Shown here piece by piece: positions 18,061 to 26,657 of a DNA stretch of 64,000 nucleotides. Within the stretch, counting starts at the first letter, position 1, and the number at the start of each line of letters is the position of its first letter. Both the position numbers and the translations under genes were made by a program. Source of the stretch: an uncultured Roseibium sp. (GTDB taxonomy: Bacteria; Pseudomonadota; Alphaproteobacteria; Rhizobiales; Stappiaceae). The notes under the pieces were generated by a model, which did no database searches, had not been told where the DNA came from, and saw nothing but the letters and a program-made list of their open reading frames with translations. The stretch is from positions 124,001 to 188,000 of the forward strand of contig NZ_CANMNP010000016.1 of assembly GCF_947499295.1 (NCBI RefSeq), given 5' to 3'.

Positions 18061-18716
18061 TGGGTCGTTCAATCGTGTTGAACAGCTCTGGAAAGGCTGT
18101 GCAAAACTATGGGGATGTTTCACGTGAAACGTTGGAACGACTCCAGATCTATGTCGACCTTGTTCTCAAGTGGCAACCCGCACAAAACCTTATTGCTCCC
18201 TCGACAATTCCAGAGATCTGGACGCGTCATGTCGCCGATAGCCTCCAGACCCAGTGGAGTTATCCAGAGGCTAAAACCTGGGTCGATGTCGGCAGCGGTG
18301 GCGGGTTTCCCGGTGTGGTGACAGCCATTCTGCTTGCTGAAGATCCCGACGCTCATGTGCACATGATCGAGAGCAACCAACGCAAGGCGGCTTTCCTTCG
18401 AACAGCTCTTAGAGAGACGGGTTCCAGCGGAACGGTTCACGCCGGGAGGATCGAATCGGTTGCGAAAGAGTGGCGGCATGGTTCCGTCGATGCCGTTTCT
18501 GCACGTGCTTTGGCTTCCCTGGACCTTCTTTTTCAGCTTTCCGAGCCATTCACGGTGATGGGTGCAAAGGCTGTTTTCCACAAAGGTCAGGATTTTCAAC
18601 GAGAAGTTAACGAAGCCTCTGCCCGTTGGCACTTCGACATGATAGAAAAGATCAGTGTTGTTGATCCTGAGAGCCGGATGCTTCTTTTCTCAAATATTTC
18701 TAACCGGCCGGAGTAG
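18060..18716 (+). CDS. rsmG: 16S rRNA (guanine-N7) methyltransferase RsmG
   Basis: Methylates G527 of 16S rRNA. The 218-residue SAM-dependent enzyme has motif I VDVGSGGGFPGVV at about residue 75 and the HVADSLQ and SARALASLDLL segments of the GidB family. The start overlaps the mnmG stop by one base. Codons for Val-Ser-Arg-Glu-Thr near residue 20 form a perfect parS core (18116-18131), so this stretch is under double constraint. Confidence 0.95.
   Translation: MGRSIVLNSSGKAVQNYGDVSRETLERLQIYVDLVLKWQPAQNLIAPSTIPEIWTRHVADSLQTQWSYPEAKTWVDVGSGGGFPGVVTAILLAEDPDAHVHMIESNQRKAAFLRTALRETGSSGTVHAGRIESVAKEWRHGSVDAVSARALASLDLLFQLSEPFTVMGAKAVFHKGQDFQREVNEASARWHFDMIEKISVVDPESRMLLFSNISNRPE
18116..18131 (+). 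other. parS site 7, perfect core, inside rsmG
   Basis: TGTTTCACGTGAAACG: the 14-bp palindrome GTTTCACGTGAAAC is complete and only the last base differs from the 16-mer. It is the only site of the seven without GANTC. It encodes VSRET in RsmG. Confidence 0.93.
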
Positions 18717-18730
18717 CCCAGGAAGGTGTT

Positions 18731-19561
18731 GTGGCAATGAGCATGCTTCCCGAAATGCCGCGTGTGCTTTCGTTGGCGAACCAAAAAGGTGGGGTGGGGA
18801 AAACCACCACCGCAATCAATCTCGGCACGGCGCTTGCTGCGATCGGCGAGAAGGTACTCGTGATTGATCTCGATCCTCAGGGCAATGCCTCGACGGGTCT
18901 TGGGATTGAACATCGTGATCGTGGTTTGTCGACTTATGAAATTCTGAGCGGCGACTGTTCTCTGGCTGAGGCGGTGCGTGAAACTGCGGTGCAACGGCTT
19001 TGGGTCGCTCCGTCCACCATGGATCTCCTGGGTCTGGAGCTCGAAATCGCATCGACCAGCGACCGGGCCTTCCGGTTGCGGGCTGCAATTGAAAGTCTGA
19101 CCAGATCTAGGCTGTTTCAGGAAATCGGCTTCACTTATGTGCTGGTCGATTGTCCGCCTTCGCTGAACCTTCTGACGATCAACGCGCTCTCGGCATCTCA
19201 TTCCATATTGGTGCCGCTGCAATGTGAATTCTTTGCGCTTGAAGGACTTAGCCAATTGCTCAGCACTGTGGAGCAGGTCAAGAGCGCATTGAATGCTGAA
19301 CTCAGTATTCATGGCATTGTTCTCACCATGTATGACAGCCGCAACAATCTTTCCAATCAGGTTGTGGCGGATGTTCGAGAAACGATGGGCGACGCGGTTT
19401 ACGAAACCATCATTCCGCGCAATGTTCGGATTTCCGAGGCACCGTCCTATGGCAAGCCGGCGTTGTTGTATGATCTGAAGTGTGCTGGCAGTCAGGCCTA
19501 TCTGCGGCTCGCGTCAGAAATCATCCAGCGAGAGCGGCGGTTGCGCAAAGTGGCTGCCTGA
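18731..19561 (+). CDS. parA: Chromosome partitioning ATPase ParA
   Basis: Walker-type ATPase that moves ParB-parS complexes over the nucleoid. The 276-residue protein (from the GTG) has the deviant Walker A KGGVGKTTT at about residue 19, the DLDPQGN motif and VLVDCPPSLN (Walker B). Start is ambiguous: GTG at 18731 is 4 bases after AGGAAGG, ATG at 18737 is 10 bases after it. It lies 14 bp behind rsmG and 95 bp before parB. The parS cluster upstream confirms a chromosomal Par system. Confidence 0.95.
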   Translation: MAMSMLPEMPRVLSLANQKGGVGKTTTAINLGTALAAIGEKVLVIDLDPQGNASTGLGIEHRDRGLSTYEILSGDCSLAEAVRETAVQRLWVAPSTMDLLGLELEIASTSDRAFRLRAAIESLTRSRLFQEIGFTYVLVDCPPSLNLLTINALSASHSILVPLQCEFFALEGLSQLLSTVEQVKSALNAELSIHGIVLTMYDSRNNLSNQVVADVRETMGDAVYETIIPRNVRISEAPSYGKPALLYDLKCAGSQAYLRLASEIIQRERRLRKVAA

Positions 19562-19656
19562 TAAGATTCGGATCCGATCCGATGGGTTCGTTGCGCAGTG
19601 CTTTCACTAGTGCTGGAGAACTAAGCTATTGAATTTTAAGATGAAAAAGGTGCGGC

Positions 19657-20562
19657 ATGGCGGAAAGAGACGGCAAAAACAAACGTTTGGGCCGAGGATT
19701 GGCAGCATTGATCGGCGATTCAGCGCCGGAAGCGACCGCAGCACCTGAGAAGATCGTCAGAGATACACGCAAGGTGCCGATTGAGCATCTTGTTCCGAAC
19801 CCGCGCAATCCCCGCAAGACTTTCACCGAGAAAGACCTTGCCGATCTAGCCGAATCTTTGAAAGCCAAAGGTATTGTGCAGCCCATCCTGGTACGCCCGG
19901 AAGCCGGCAAATCCGATAGGTTTGAGATTATCGCCGGTGAACGTCGGTGGCGGGCTGCGCAAAGGGCGGGTCTTCATGAAGCTCCTATCATCGTGCGGGA
20001 TGTTACAGACCAGGAAGCTCTGGAACTTGCAATCATTGAGAATGTTCAGCGGGCCGATCTCAACCCCATTGAAGAGGCGATGGGTTATGAGCAGCTGACG
20101 GCGGAATTCAGTTATAGCCAGGGTGAGCTTGCCAAGGTAATCGGCAAAAGCCGCAGCCATGTTGCCAATACGATGCGGCTGCTGAAATTGCCTAATTCCG
20201 TGAAAGATTATCTCGCGGAGGGGCTGCTTACGGCCGGTCATGCACGCGCATTGATTACAGTTGAGGATCCAGCTGCCCTTGCCGAATTGATTGTCGAAAG
20301 GGGCTTGACTGTTCGGGATGCGGAAAAGATTTCCCAGGATCCGGATGCTCTAGCACGATTGAAGGGCAACAAGGCGTCGGCCGTGAAGGCTGAAAAGGAT
20401 GCCGACACGAAAGCGCTGGAAAAACGCCTGGCCGATACGCTGGGGCTCAAAGTAACCGTCGGTTATAAATCCGGCAAGGAATCCGGCGACCTGAAAATCA
20501 AGTACACGTCGCTTGAGCAGTTGGACGAGCTGTGCAGGAAACTTGGAGTCGAAACCAGATAA
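19657..20562 (+). CDS. parB: Chromosome partitioning protein ParB (CTPase, parS-binding)
   Basis: Binds parS and spreads as a CTP-gated clamp. The 301-residue protein has the N-terminal ParA-interacting basic start, the ParB/Srx domain with the CTP-binding motif GERRWRAAQRAG at about residue 90, the helix-turn-helix (SQGELAKVIGKSRSHVANT) that reads parS, and a short C-terminal dimer domain. ATG 19657 has AAGG six bases upstream. A terminator follows. Confidence 0.96.
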   Translation: MAERDGKNKRLGRGLAALIGDSAPEATAAPEKIVRDTRKVPIEHLVPNPRNPRKTFTEKDLADLAESLKAKGIVQPILVRPEAGKSDRFEIIAGERRWRAAQRAGLHEAPIIVRDVTDQEALELAIIENVQRADLNPIEEAMGYEQLTAEFSYSQGELAKVIGKSRSHVANTMRLLKLPNSVKDYLAEGLLTAGHARALITVEDPAALAELIVERGLTVRDAEKISQDPDALARLKGNKASAVKAEKDADTKALEKRLADTLGLKVTVGYKSGKESGDLKIKYTSLEQLDELCRKLGVETR

Positions 20563-20589
20563 GTCTCTGTTTTTGTTTGCTTAAGAAGA

Positions 20590-20624
20590 AGACCGGAGCA
20601 ATTGAAACAGCTCTGGTCTTTTTT
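20590..20624 (+). terminator. Rho-independent terminator of parAB
   Basis: Stem AGACCGGAGC (20590-20599) / GCTCTGGTCT (20610-20619) with one G-U pair, followed by TTTTT. Confidence 0.88.
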
Positions 20625-20741
20625 AATAAGCATCTGCGATAGGCCAATCGATCGCCAAATGACCGAGATCAAGGGCATGGTGGTAAACTGATGCCATTCA
20701 TTGCGCTCTTGCCAATGGCCTTCACTGCACACTAACAAGGC

Positions 20742-21431
20742 ATGTCCTCTTCAAGAACGCCGGAGTATCTCCTGAAACTTATTGCGGAAAACCTGACCAT
20801 AGACCGTGGCGGACGCCGTGTGTTTCAGGACCTCTCCTTCACGCTTGAAAGTGGCACCGCGCTCGTCGTCACGGGCGCGAACGGTATTGGCAAATCTTCG
20901 CTTCTTCGCACGCTTGCTGGTCTGGTCTTTTTGAGCAAAGGATCAATTCGCCTGGAAGGTGGGCAGGATGACAGACAGCCACAGGAACAGGCGCACTATT
21001 TTGGCCATCAAGATGCAGTTAAACCTGCGTTGTCAGTGCTTGAAAACCTTGTCTTCTGGCAGAGTTTTTCTGCGCCTGTATCAGTTTCGTCCTTTGCCGG
21101 TCAAAAAATGGAGCCGCTTGAAGCGCTACAGGTTCTGGGTATCGGTCATACCGCGTATTTGCCGGCAGGTTATCTTTCCGCCGGCCAAAGGCGCAGGTTG
21201 TCATTGTGTCGATTGCTTGTGACACCGCGCCCTGTCTGGCTGATGGACGAACCAACATCAGCACTCGACAAGGCGTCGGAAGGCCAGTTACTCGAGCTTA
21301 TGAACGGGCATATTGCGCACGGGGGGCTTATCGTTACTGCGACCCATACCGACCTGGCGCTCGACAGGGTTCAGATCCTGCACCTGAAAGCGGAAATCGT
21401 TGAGGCACTGCTGGCAGAGGAGGATTTCTGA
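20742..21431 (+). CDS. ccmA: Haem exporter ATP-binding protein CcmA
   Basis: ATPase of the CcmABCD complex that releases holo-CcmE for cytochrome c maturation. The 229-residue protein has Walker A GANGIGKSS (about residue 45), ABC signature LSAGQRRRLSLCRLL and Walker B VWLMDEPTSALD. It overlaps ccmB by one base (TGATG) and starts the operon ccmA-ccmB-ccmC-ccmD-ccmG. Confidence 0.95.
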   Translation: MSSSRTPEYLLKLIAENLTIDRGGRRVFQDLSFTLESGTALVVTGANGIGKSSLLRTLAGLVFLSKGSIRLEGGQDDRQPQEQAHYFGHQDAVKPALSVLENLVFWQSFSAPVSVSSFAGQKMEPLEALQVLGIGHTAYLPAGYLSAGQRRRLSLCRLLVTPRPVWLMDEPTSALDKASEGQLLELMNGHIAHGGLIVTATHTDLALDRVQILHLKAEIVEALLAEEDF

Positions 21432-22102
21432 TGTCATCTTGGGCCATGGTGCTGTTTCAGCGCGATTTGCGCCTGTCCGTAAGGATCGGCGGCAGTGCGA
21501 TGGTTGGCGTGCTGTTTTTTCTTGCTGTTGTAACCGTCATTCCCTTTGGGGTCGGGCCGGACCTCAATCTTTTGGCCCGAATAGGCCCCGCGATCCTATG
21601 GATTGGAGCGCTGCTTGCAACGCTTCTCGGTCTTGATCGCCTGTTCCAGGCGGATCGGGAGGACGGAACGCTTGATCTGATGCTGATGGCAGGACGGCCA
21701 CTGGAGCTGGTCGTCCTGATCAAGTGCCTTGCCCATTGGGTGGCGACAGGCCTTCCTTTGGTCGTCGCGGCACCTCTTTTGTCGATCTTTCTCAACATCG
21801 ACCCTGTTGCGATGGGTGCCATTACCTTGACACTTCTTGTCGGCACACCGGCGCTCACGTTGATCGGAGCGATCGGAGCATCCTTGACCGTGTCGTTGCG
21901 CCGGGGTGGCCTGTTGCTGGCCGTGCTTGTCGTGCCACTCGCGATACCGGTCTTGATTTTCGGTGTCAGCGCAGCAGATGCCGCCATCCATGATCCTGTG
22001 CCGTTTATGACGCCGTTCCTGATCCTTTGTTCGCTTTCGCTAATCGCCGCTGTGATCGGGCCGATTGCCGCAGCTCTTGCGCTGCGTTTTGCGGGTGACT
22101 GA
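21431..22102 (+). CDS. ccmB: Haem exporter permease CcmB
   Basis: Integral membrane subunit of CcmABCD, 223 aa with six predicted helices. The N-terminal FQRDLRLSVRIGGSAM segment and the DREDGTLDLML motif are typical of CcmB. Start overlaps the ccmA stop; a 104-bp gap precedes ccmC. Confidence 0.93.
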   Translation: MSSWAMVLFQRDLRLSVRIGGSAMVGVLFFLAVVTVIPFGVGPDLNLLARIGPAILWIGALLATLLGLDRLFQADREDGTLDLMLMAGRPLELVVLIKCLAHWVATGLPLVVAAPLLSIFLNIDPVAMGAITLTLLVGTPALTLIGAIGASLTVSLRRGGLLLAVLVVPLAIPVLIFGVSAADAAIHDPVPFMTPFLILCSLSLIAAVIGPIAAALALRFAGD

Positions 22103-22206
22103 ACTGGATTTCTGCCTTAAATTTTTAGAATTGATCGAAAGCAAGGCGCGATTGTTGTTCTTCGGTGCATTGAAGGACGGCGGAGAGGGAATTAGATAGA
22201 GCTTCG

Positions 22207-22974
22207 ATGTCTATTTGGGACTATGCAAATCCGACGCGGTTTTTGAGGCTGGTGCAGATTGTTCTGCCCTGGCTGATCGGTTTGTGTGTGCTGGCCTTCG
22301 CTGCCGGTCTCTACATGAGTTTCTTCGTTGCACCTGAGGATTATCAGCAAGGCGACACGGTGCGGATCATGTTCATTCATGTACCGGCCGCCTGGTTGGC
22401 GATGATGTGCTATTCGATCATGGCCATGTCTTCGCTTGGGACGCTGGTTTGGAAACACCCGCTGGCGGATGTGTCGGCCAAAAGCGCGGCACCAATCGGT
22501 GCGGCTTTCACCTTTATGTCCTTGGTGACCGGGTCTCTTTGGGGAAAACCCATGTGGGGAACCTATTGGGTGTGGGATGCACGTCTTACGTCCGTTCTTG
22601 TTCTCCTGATCATGTATCTCGGACTGATGACGCTTTGGCGGACTATGGATGATCCGATCAAGGCAGGAAAGGCGGCGGCGGTTCTCACGTTGGTCGGTGC
22701 TCTCAACCTGCCGGTTATCAAATTTTCCGTTGATTGGTGGAACACCTTGCACCAGCCGGCAAGTGTGGTGCGGATGGATGGCCCAACCATTCACCCGGAC
22801 ATTCTGTGGCCTCTTGTGATCATGGCCATTGCCTTCACCTTGCTGTTTTTTGTTCTGCATCTTATGGCCATGCGCAATGAAATTATGCGCCGCAGAGTAA
22901 GGGCACTGCGTCAACGGGCAGCCAGCGTTTCTTTTCCGAGCACTGCCACAGCTTCCACACAGGCCGCGGAGTAG
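22207..22974 (+). CDS. ccmC: Haem-handling protein CcmC
   Basis: Loads haem onto CcmE at the outer face of the inner membrane. The 255-residue protein has six membrane helices and the tryptophan-rich haem-handling signature WGKPMWGTYWVWDARLTS. Flanking histidines occur in MFIHVPAAW and near the last loop. Strong context between ccmB and ccmD. Confidence 0.95.
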   Translation: MSIWDYANPTRFLRLVQIVLPWLIGLCVLAFAAGLYMSFFVAPEDYQQGDTVRIMFIHVPAAWLAMMCYSIMAMSSLGTLVWKHPLADVSAKSAAPIGAAFTFMSLVTGSLWGKPMWGTYWVWDARLTSVLVLLIMYLGLMTLWRTMDDPIKAGKAAAVLTLVGALNLPVIKFSVDWWNTLHQPASVVRMDGPTIHPDILWPLVIMAIAFTLLFFVLHLMAMRNEIMRRRVRALRQRAASVSFPSTATASTQAAE

Positions 22975-22978
22975 ACCG

Positions 22979-23152
22979 ATGGATCTTGGACCACATGCAG
23001 GTTTCATTCTTTCTTCCTATGGCCTTTGTCTTTTGACCGTGCTTGTGCTGATCGCCTGGGTCAGGATCGACCGTTCCAATCAGGAGAAGGCTCTGAAAGA
23101 ACTGGCGGACCAGGGAATTGCGCGCGCGCGACCGCAGGATGGGAGCAGATAG
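22979..23152 (+). CDS. ccmD: Haem exporter protein CcmD
   Basis: A 57-codon gene found by reading the gap after ccmC. It starts with ATG four bases after the ccmC stop and encodes a short N-terminus (MDLGPHAGFILSSYGL), one membrane helix (about residues 9-27) and a charged tail (RIDRSNQEKALKEL), the classic CcmD layout. CcmD frees holo-CcmE from CcmC. It ends 4 bp before ccmG. Confidence 0.9.
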   Translation: MDLGPHAGFILSSYGLCLLTVLVLIAWVRIDRSNQEKALKELADQGIARARPQDGSR

Positions 23153-23156
23153 TTTC

Positions 23157-23762
23157 ATGAGCGCATCCGACACAGAAGCCGACACGAAACAGCCAAAGCG
23201 CGGGATTCCTATCCTTGTTCTGTTGCCTCTGGTGGTTTTTGCGGCCCTGGCGGGACTTTTCCTGTTTCAGCTGACGCTCGGTGGGGATCCTCAGAAGATC
23301 CCGTCTGCGCTGATCAACAAACCTGCGCCTGAGTTTGTGCTTGAACCTGTCGAGGGACTGGAGAAAGCCGGCAACGCAGTTGCCGGTTTTTCCAGTGATG
23401 ACCTTCAAGGCAAGGTCTCTGTCGTCAATGTGTTTGCATCCTGGTGCGGACCTTGCCGACAGGAGCATCCGCTTCTGGAAGAACTTGCCAAAGTAGATGG
23501 TATCGAAATGGTCGGTATCAACTACAAGGACAAACCTGAAAACGCCCGGCGCTTCCTTGGCAGCCTTGGAAACCCATATGACCGGGTTGGCGCGGATGCT
23601 TCCGGCCGGGCAGCGATTGACTGGGGCGTTTACGGCGTGCCGGAAACCTTCATTGTCGATGAAAAAGGTATGATCCGCTACAAGTTCATCGGCCCGCTTG
23701 GTCCACAGTCTTACGCTGAGACTTTCCTTCCGGAACTTGAAAAAATACTGGCCGGTGGTTGA
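23157..23762 (+). CDS. ccmG: Thiol:disulfide interchange protein CcmG/DsbE
   Basis: Membrane-anchored periplasmic thioredoxin that reduces apocytochrome c cysteines. I take the ATG at 23157 (201 aa), right after ccmD; a frame extension to a TTG at 23118 overlaps ccmD and is unlikely. A membrane helix at about residues 18-38 is followed by the thioredoxin fold with WCGPCRQEHP and the GVYGVPETFIVDEKG cis-proline region. Remaining maturation genes (ccmE, F, H, I) are not in the window. Confidence 0.93.
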   Translation: MSASDTEADTKQPKRGIPILVLLPLVVFAALAGLFLFQLTLGGDPQKIPSALINKPAPEFVLEPVEGLEKAGNAVAGFSSDDLQGKVSVVNVFASWCGPCRQEHPLLEELAKVDGIEMVGINYKDKPENARRFLGSLGNPYDRVGADASGRAAIDWGVYGVPETFIVDEKGMIRYKFIGPLGPQSYAETFLPELEKILAGG

Positions 23763-23937
23763 GTACGGCACTGTTTTTGAATTGCAATTACCTCCGGTGG
23801 GTGCGGTCACTGTAAATTTGGTGAAAGTCACGTTTCTGCGAAACCTATGAATCGCAGGCAAAGTCACTGGCTCGTGACTCGCGATTGAAGGTCTGTTTGC
23901 CTATCTTGTCATCAAGCAAATAAGGGAAACGAGCCAA

Positions 23938-24711
23938 ATGGTGGGTCATATTCGCTGGAAAGCCGGGCAGGCGTTCCGGTCCGGGCTGGTCGCGGTTGCT
24001 GCGTTAATAGTGACGACAGCCTGGAACACTGCAGAAGCACAGCCGAAAAAAGTCGTTGAACTGTTCACAAGCCAGGGGTGTTCGTCCTGTCCGCCGGCAG
24101 ACCGGTTGGCAGAGGACCTGGTGAAGAACAACAGCGAAGATACCCTGACGGTTTTGATGCCGGTGGACTATTGGGACTATCTGGGTTGGAAGGACACACT
24201 TGCCAGCCCGGTCTATTCGCAGCGTCAGCGCGCTTATGCCAATCAGCGCGGAGATCGATCCGTCTACACGCCCCAAATGGTCATTAATGGCGAAGAACAC
24301 GTGGTTGGTAGCCGGGAAGGGGAAGTCCGCGCAGCGCTTGCACGCGCCCAACCGTTTACTTCTAAGGTGGATCTGAAAATTACCGACATGGTTGTCGAGG
24401 CCAAAGTCGATGGGCTCCTGCCTGAAGGCGCAGAGATGGCGACTGTCTATTTTCTCAACATCCAGGATGAGGCAATGGTGGATATCGGCCGGGGTGAAAA
24501 TGCCGGTCGAAAGATCAAGTATGTCAACGTGGTGCGTAACCTACAGCCTCTGGGTATGTGGTCGGGAGGTGCTGAAACCTTTCGGATGCCAAAATCCAAA
24601 CTGATGCTGAAAGGCGACGCGCGGTGCGCAATTCTGGTGCAGGTCGAGGGACCCGATGGACCAGGGGAAATTATCGGAGCTGCGGTGATGGATTGGAACG
24701 GCGGTTCTTGA
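23938..24711 (+). CDS. Secreted DUF1223 thioredoxin-like protein
   Basis: The 257-residue protein has an N-terminal signal or anchor segment (about residues 14-35, ending AEAQ). The DUF1223 core starts VVELFTSQGCSSCPPAD, a CxxC motif in a thioredoxin-like setting, and contains DYWDYLGWKDTLASP and the VYTPQMVINGE block. The biochemical role of the family is unknown; a redox function in the envelope is inferred from CSSC and the nearby ccmG. It is separated from ccmG by 175 bp and has its own GGGAAACGAG ribosome-binding site. Confidence 0.85.
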   Translation: MVGHIRWKAGQAFRSGLVAVAALIVTTAWNTAEAQPKKVVELFTSQGCSSCPPADRLAEDLVKNNSEDTLTVLMPVDYWDYLGWKDTLASPVYSQRQRAYANQRGDRSVYTPQMVINGEEHVVGSREGEVRAALARAQPFTSKVDLKITDMVVEAKVDGLLPEGAEMATVYFLNIQDEAMVDIGRGENAGRKIKYVNVVRNLQPLGMWSGGAETFRMPKSKLMLKGDARCAILVQVEGPDGPGEIIGAAVMDWNGGS

Positions 24712-24866
24712 ACCGATAGGGCGATGGTTTCAGCCTGTCTGAAACTTTCCCGCGCTGGATTTAATTTCCTGAACCGGGTTGTCACCGACGAAAAAACTGC
24801 TACCCCTTGCCAGGTCAACAGTGCTGCCTGACCTGACTGTCTTGCAGCTTGTGCCGGGGGACTGGA

Positions 24867-25760
24867 GTGGACCTGAAACCAAGGCTCAGGATTGCCTTTG
24901 CAAGCATTGCCATCGGTATTCTGGTTCTGTGCCTAAAGGTTGGCGCCTACCTGCTGACTGGCTCTGTTGCTCTCTATTCAGACGCGCTTGAAACCATCGT
25001 CAATATTGCGTCCTCCATTGCCGCATTGGCGGCGATCTGGTTTGCCGCGAAACCGGCCGACAGCAACCATCCCTATGGTCACGACAAGGCGGAGTATTTT
25101 GCCGCTGTTCTCGTCGGCGTCATGATTGTGTTGGCCTCCATCATGATTTTTCGGGCTGCGTGGCTGGGTTTCATTCAAGGCGACAACCCCGAATATTCCC
25201 TTGAAGGTATCGCAATGAACCTGGCAGCGGCGCTGATAAACGGCGCATGGGCCAGATACCTGATGCATTTTGGCAGGCAAACCAGGTCTCCGGCTCTGGT
25301 TGCTGATGGCAAGCACCTCATGACCGATGTCATCAGTTCGGCCGGTGTTCTTGCCGGTGTTGTTCTTGTATTGATGACCGGCTGGAAAATCCTTGATCCT
25401 ATGTTGGCCGTCGTTGTCGGCTTGACGGTACTTTGGACCGGTTGGGAGCTGGTCAAGGAATCCGTTGGCGGTTTGATGGACGAGGCGGCATCCGGTGATG
25501 TTCTTGAAAAAATAAGACTTTTAATCTCAGAACACGGCGAAGGCGCCCTTGAGGCTCATGATCTCAGGACGCGAATTGCAGGCAGATCAACGTTCGTGGA
25601 TTTTCATCTGGTTGTGCCCGGAACAATGTCCGTTGAGGAGGCGCACGAAATCTGTGACAGGATCGAAGTTGCCATTGCAGAAGATGTACCGGGTGCGCGA
25701 ATTACCATTCATGTGGAACCTGAACACAAGGCGAAGCAATCCGGTATTGTCGTTCTTTGA
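24867..25760 (+). CDS. Cation diffusion facilitator (CDF) metal efflux transporter
   Basis: Exports divalent metal ions by proton antiport. GTG 24867 is chosen because GGGGGACTGGA lies upstream; an in-frame TTG lies 18 bp earlier. The 297-residue protein has six helices, with SDALETIVNIASS in helix 2 and DGKHLMTDVISSAG in helix 5, the two metal-binding faces, then a cytoplasmic domain with the FVDFHLVVPGTMSVEEAHEI block and a final HVEP. The SDALE/DGKHLMTD motifs suggest iron or zinc rather than manganese, which is inference. Confidence 0.9.
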   Translation: MDLKPRLRIAFASIAIGILVLCLKVGAYLLTGSVALYSDALETIVNIASSIAALAAIWFAAKPADSNHPYGHDKAEYFAAVLVGVMIVLASIMIFRAAWLGFIQGDNPEYSLEGIAMNLAAALINGAWARYLMHFGRQTRSPALVADGKHLMTDVISSAGVLAGVVLVLMTGWKILDPMLAVVVGLTVLWTGWELVKESVGGLMDEAASGDVLEKIRLLISEHGEGALEAHDLRTRIAGRSTFVDFHLVVPGTMSVEEAHEICDRIEVAIAEDVPGARITIHVEPEHKAKQSGIVVL

Positions 25761-25805
25761 TGGGGTTGGCGCAGGTCGCGTGAGCGGAGGCTGGAAGAGA
25801 CACTG

Positions 25806-26633
25806 ATGCATTCATTTCGCCGGTGGCAGGCCTGCATACTAGATCACGCCATACTCATTGCGGGCGCATTGTTCATGTGTTTGCCGGTCTATTCAATTTT
25901 TGCGGCAACAACGCATGCACCGGGTGTTCCGGTGGTGCCGCGCCTGGACCCTGGCTCTGCAGTTCTGGAGAATTATGGGACATTGATATCAGCGAATGCC
26001 GGATTTACGGGCGATGTCACCGTGCTGACCATGGTTTGGAACTCGTTTCTGCTCGGTGCGGGGTTTGCGGCCTTGAAGGTCGCAGTGTCCTTGTTAGCGG
26101 CCTATTCGTTGATTTATTTCCGCGTGAAGTACGCTTCCGTCATTTTCTGGCTGCTGCTGCTCAGCCTTATGTTTCCGCTGGAATCGCGGTTTTTGCCAAC
26201 TTATGCGGTTGTTGCCGATCTGGGGTTGGTCAACACGCGTGCAGGGTTGATCGTGCCGCTTGTGGCGTCCGGATTGGGAACCTTGTTTTTCAGGCAGTTT
26301 TTCATGACGGTTCCCGATACGCTGATGGAATCCGCGCGCCTTGATGGCGCCGGTGCGATCAAGTTTTTCAGGGATATTTTGTTGCCCCTGTCTGTGCCGA
26401 CCGCGGCGGCTCTTTTCCTGGTCCTCTTTGTGACCGGTTGGAACCAGTACTTGTGGCCAGTCATCGTCACGTCCGAAGAAAGTACTTATACGCTCGTTCG
26501 CGGCATGCAGTTTTTCGGTCGTGCGAGCCTGGTCGGCCTTTCACTGGCTATCTTGGCAATTCTGCCTCCGGCGCTACTTGTCATCTTGTTTCAAAGACAG
26601 GTGGTTAAGGGTCTGTTCGACGGTTCACATTGA
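25806..26633 (+). CDS. Orphan sugar/glycerol-3-phosphate-type ABC permease (UgpE/MalG-like)
   Basis: 275-residue binding-protein-dependent transport permease with six helices. The cytoplasmic EAA loop ESARLDGAGAIKFFRDILLPLS and the MFPLESRFLP/YAVVADLGLVNTRAGLIVP region are those of UgpE (glycerol-3-phosphate). No partner permease, binding protein or ATPase gene is near; neighbours are a CDF transporter and a HAD phosphatase. It therefore needs subunits encoded elsewhere or is a remnant, although the frame is intact. Confidence 0.85.
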   Translation: MHSFRRWQACILDHAILIAGALFMCLPVYSIFAATTHAPGVPVVPRLDPGSAVLENYGTLISANAGFTGDVTVLTMVWNSFLLGAGFAALKVAVSLLAAYSLIYFRVKYASVIFWLLLLSLMFPLESRFLPTYAVVADLGLVNTRAGLIVPLVASGLGTLFFRQFFMTVPDTLMESARLDGAGAIKFFRDILLPLSVPTAAALFLVLFVTGWNQYLWPVIVTSEESTYTLVRGMQFFGRASLVGLSLAILAILPPALLVILFQRQVVKGLFDGSH

Positions 26634-26657
26634 GAACGACATAGGGAAGAGAGTTCA

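Noticed and set aside
23118..23156. Upstream TTG start of ccmG
   Set aside because: Would overlap ccmD; the ATG at 23157 gives the usual CcmG start with a membrane anchor.
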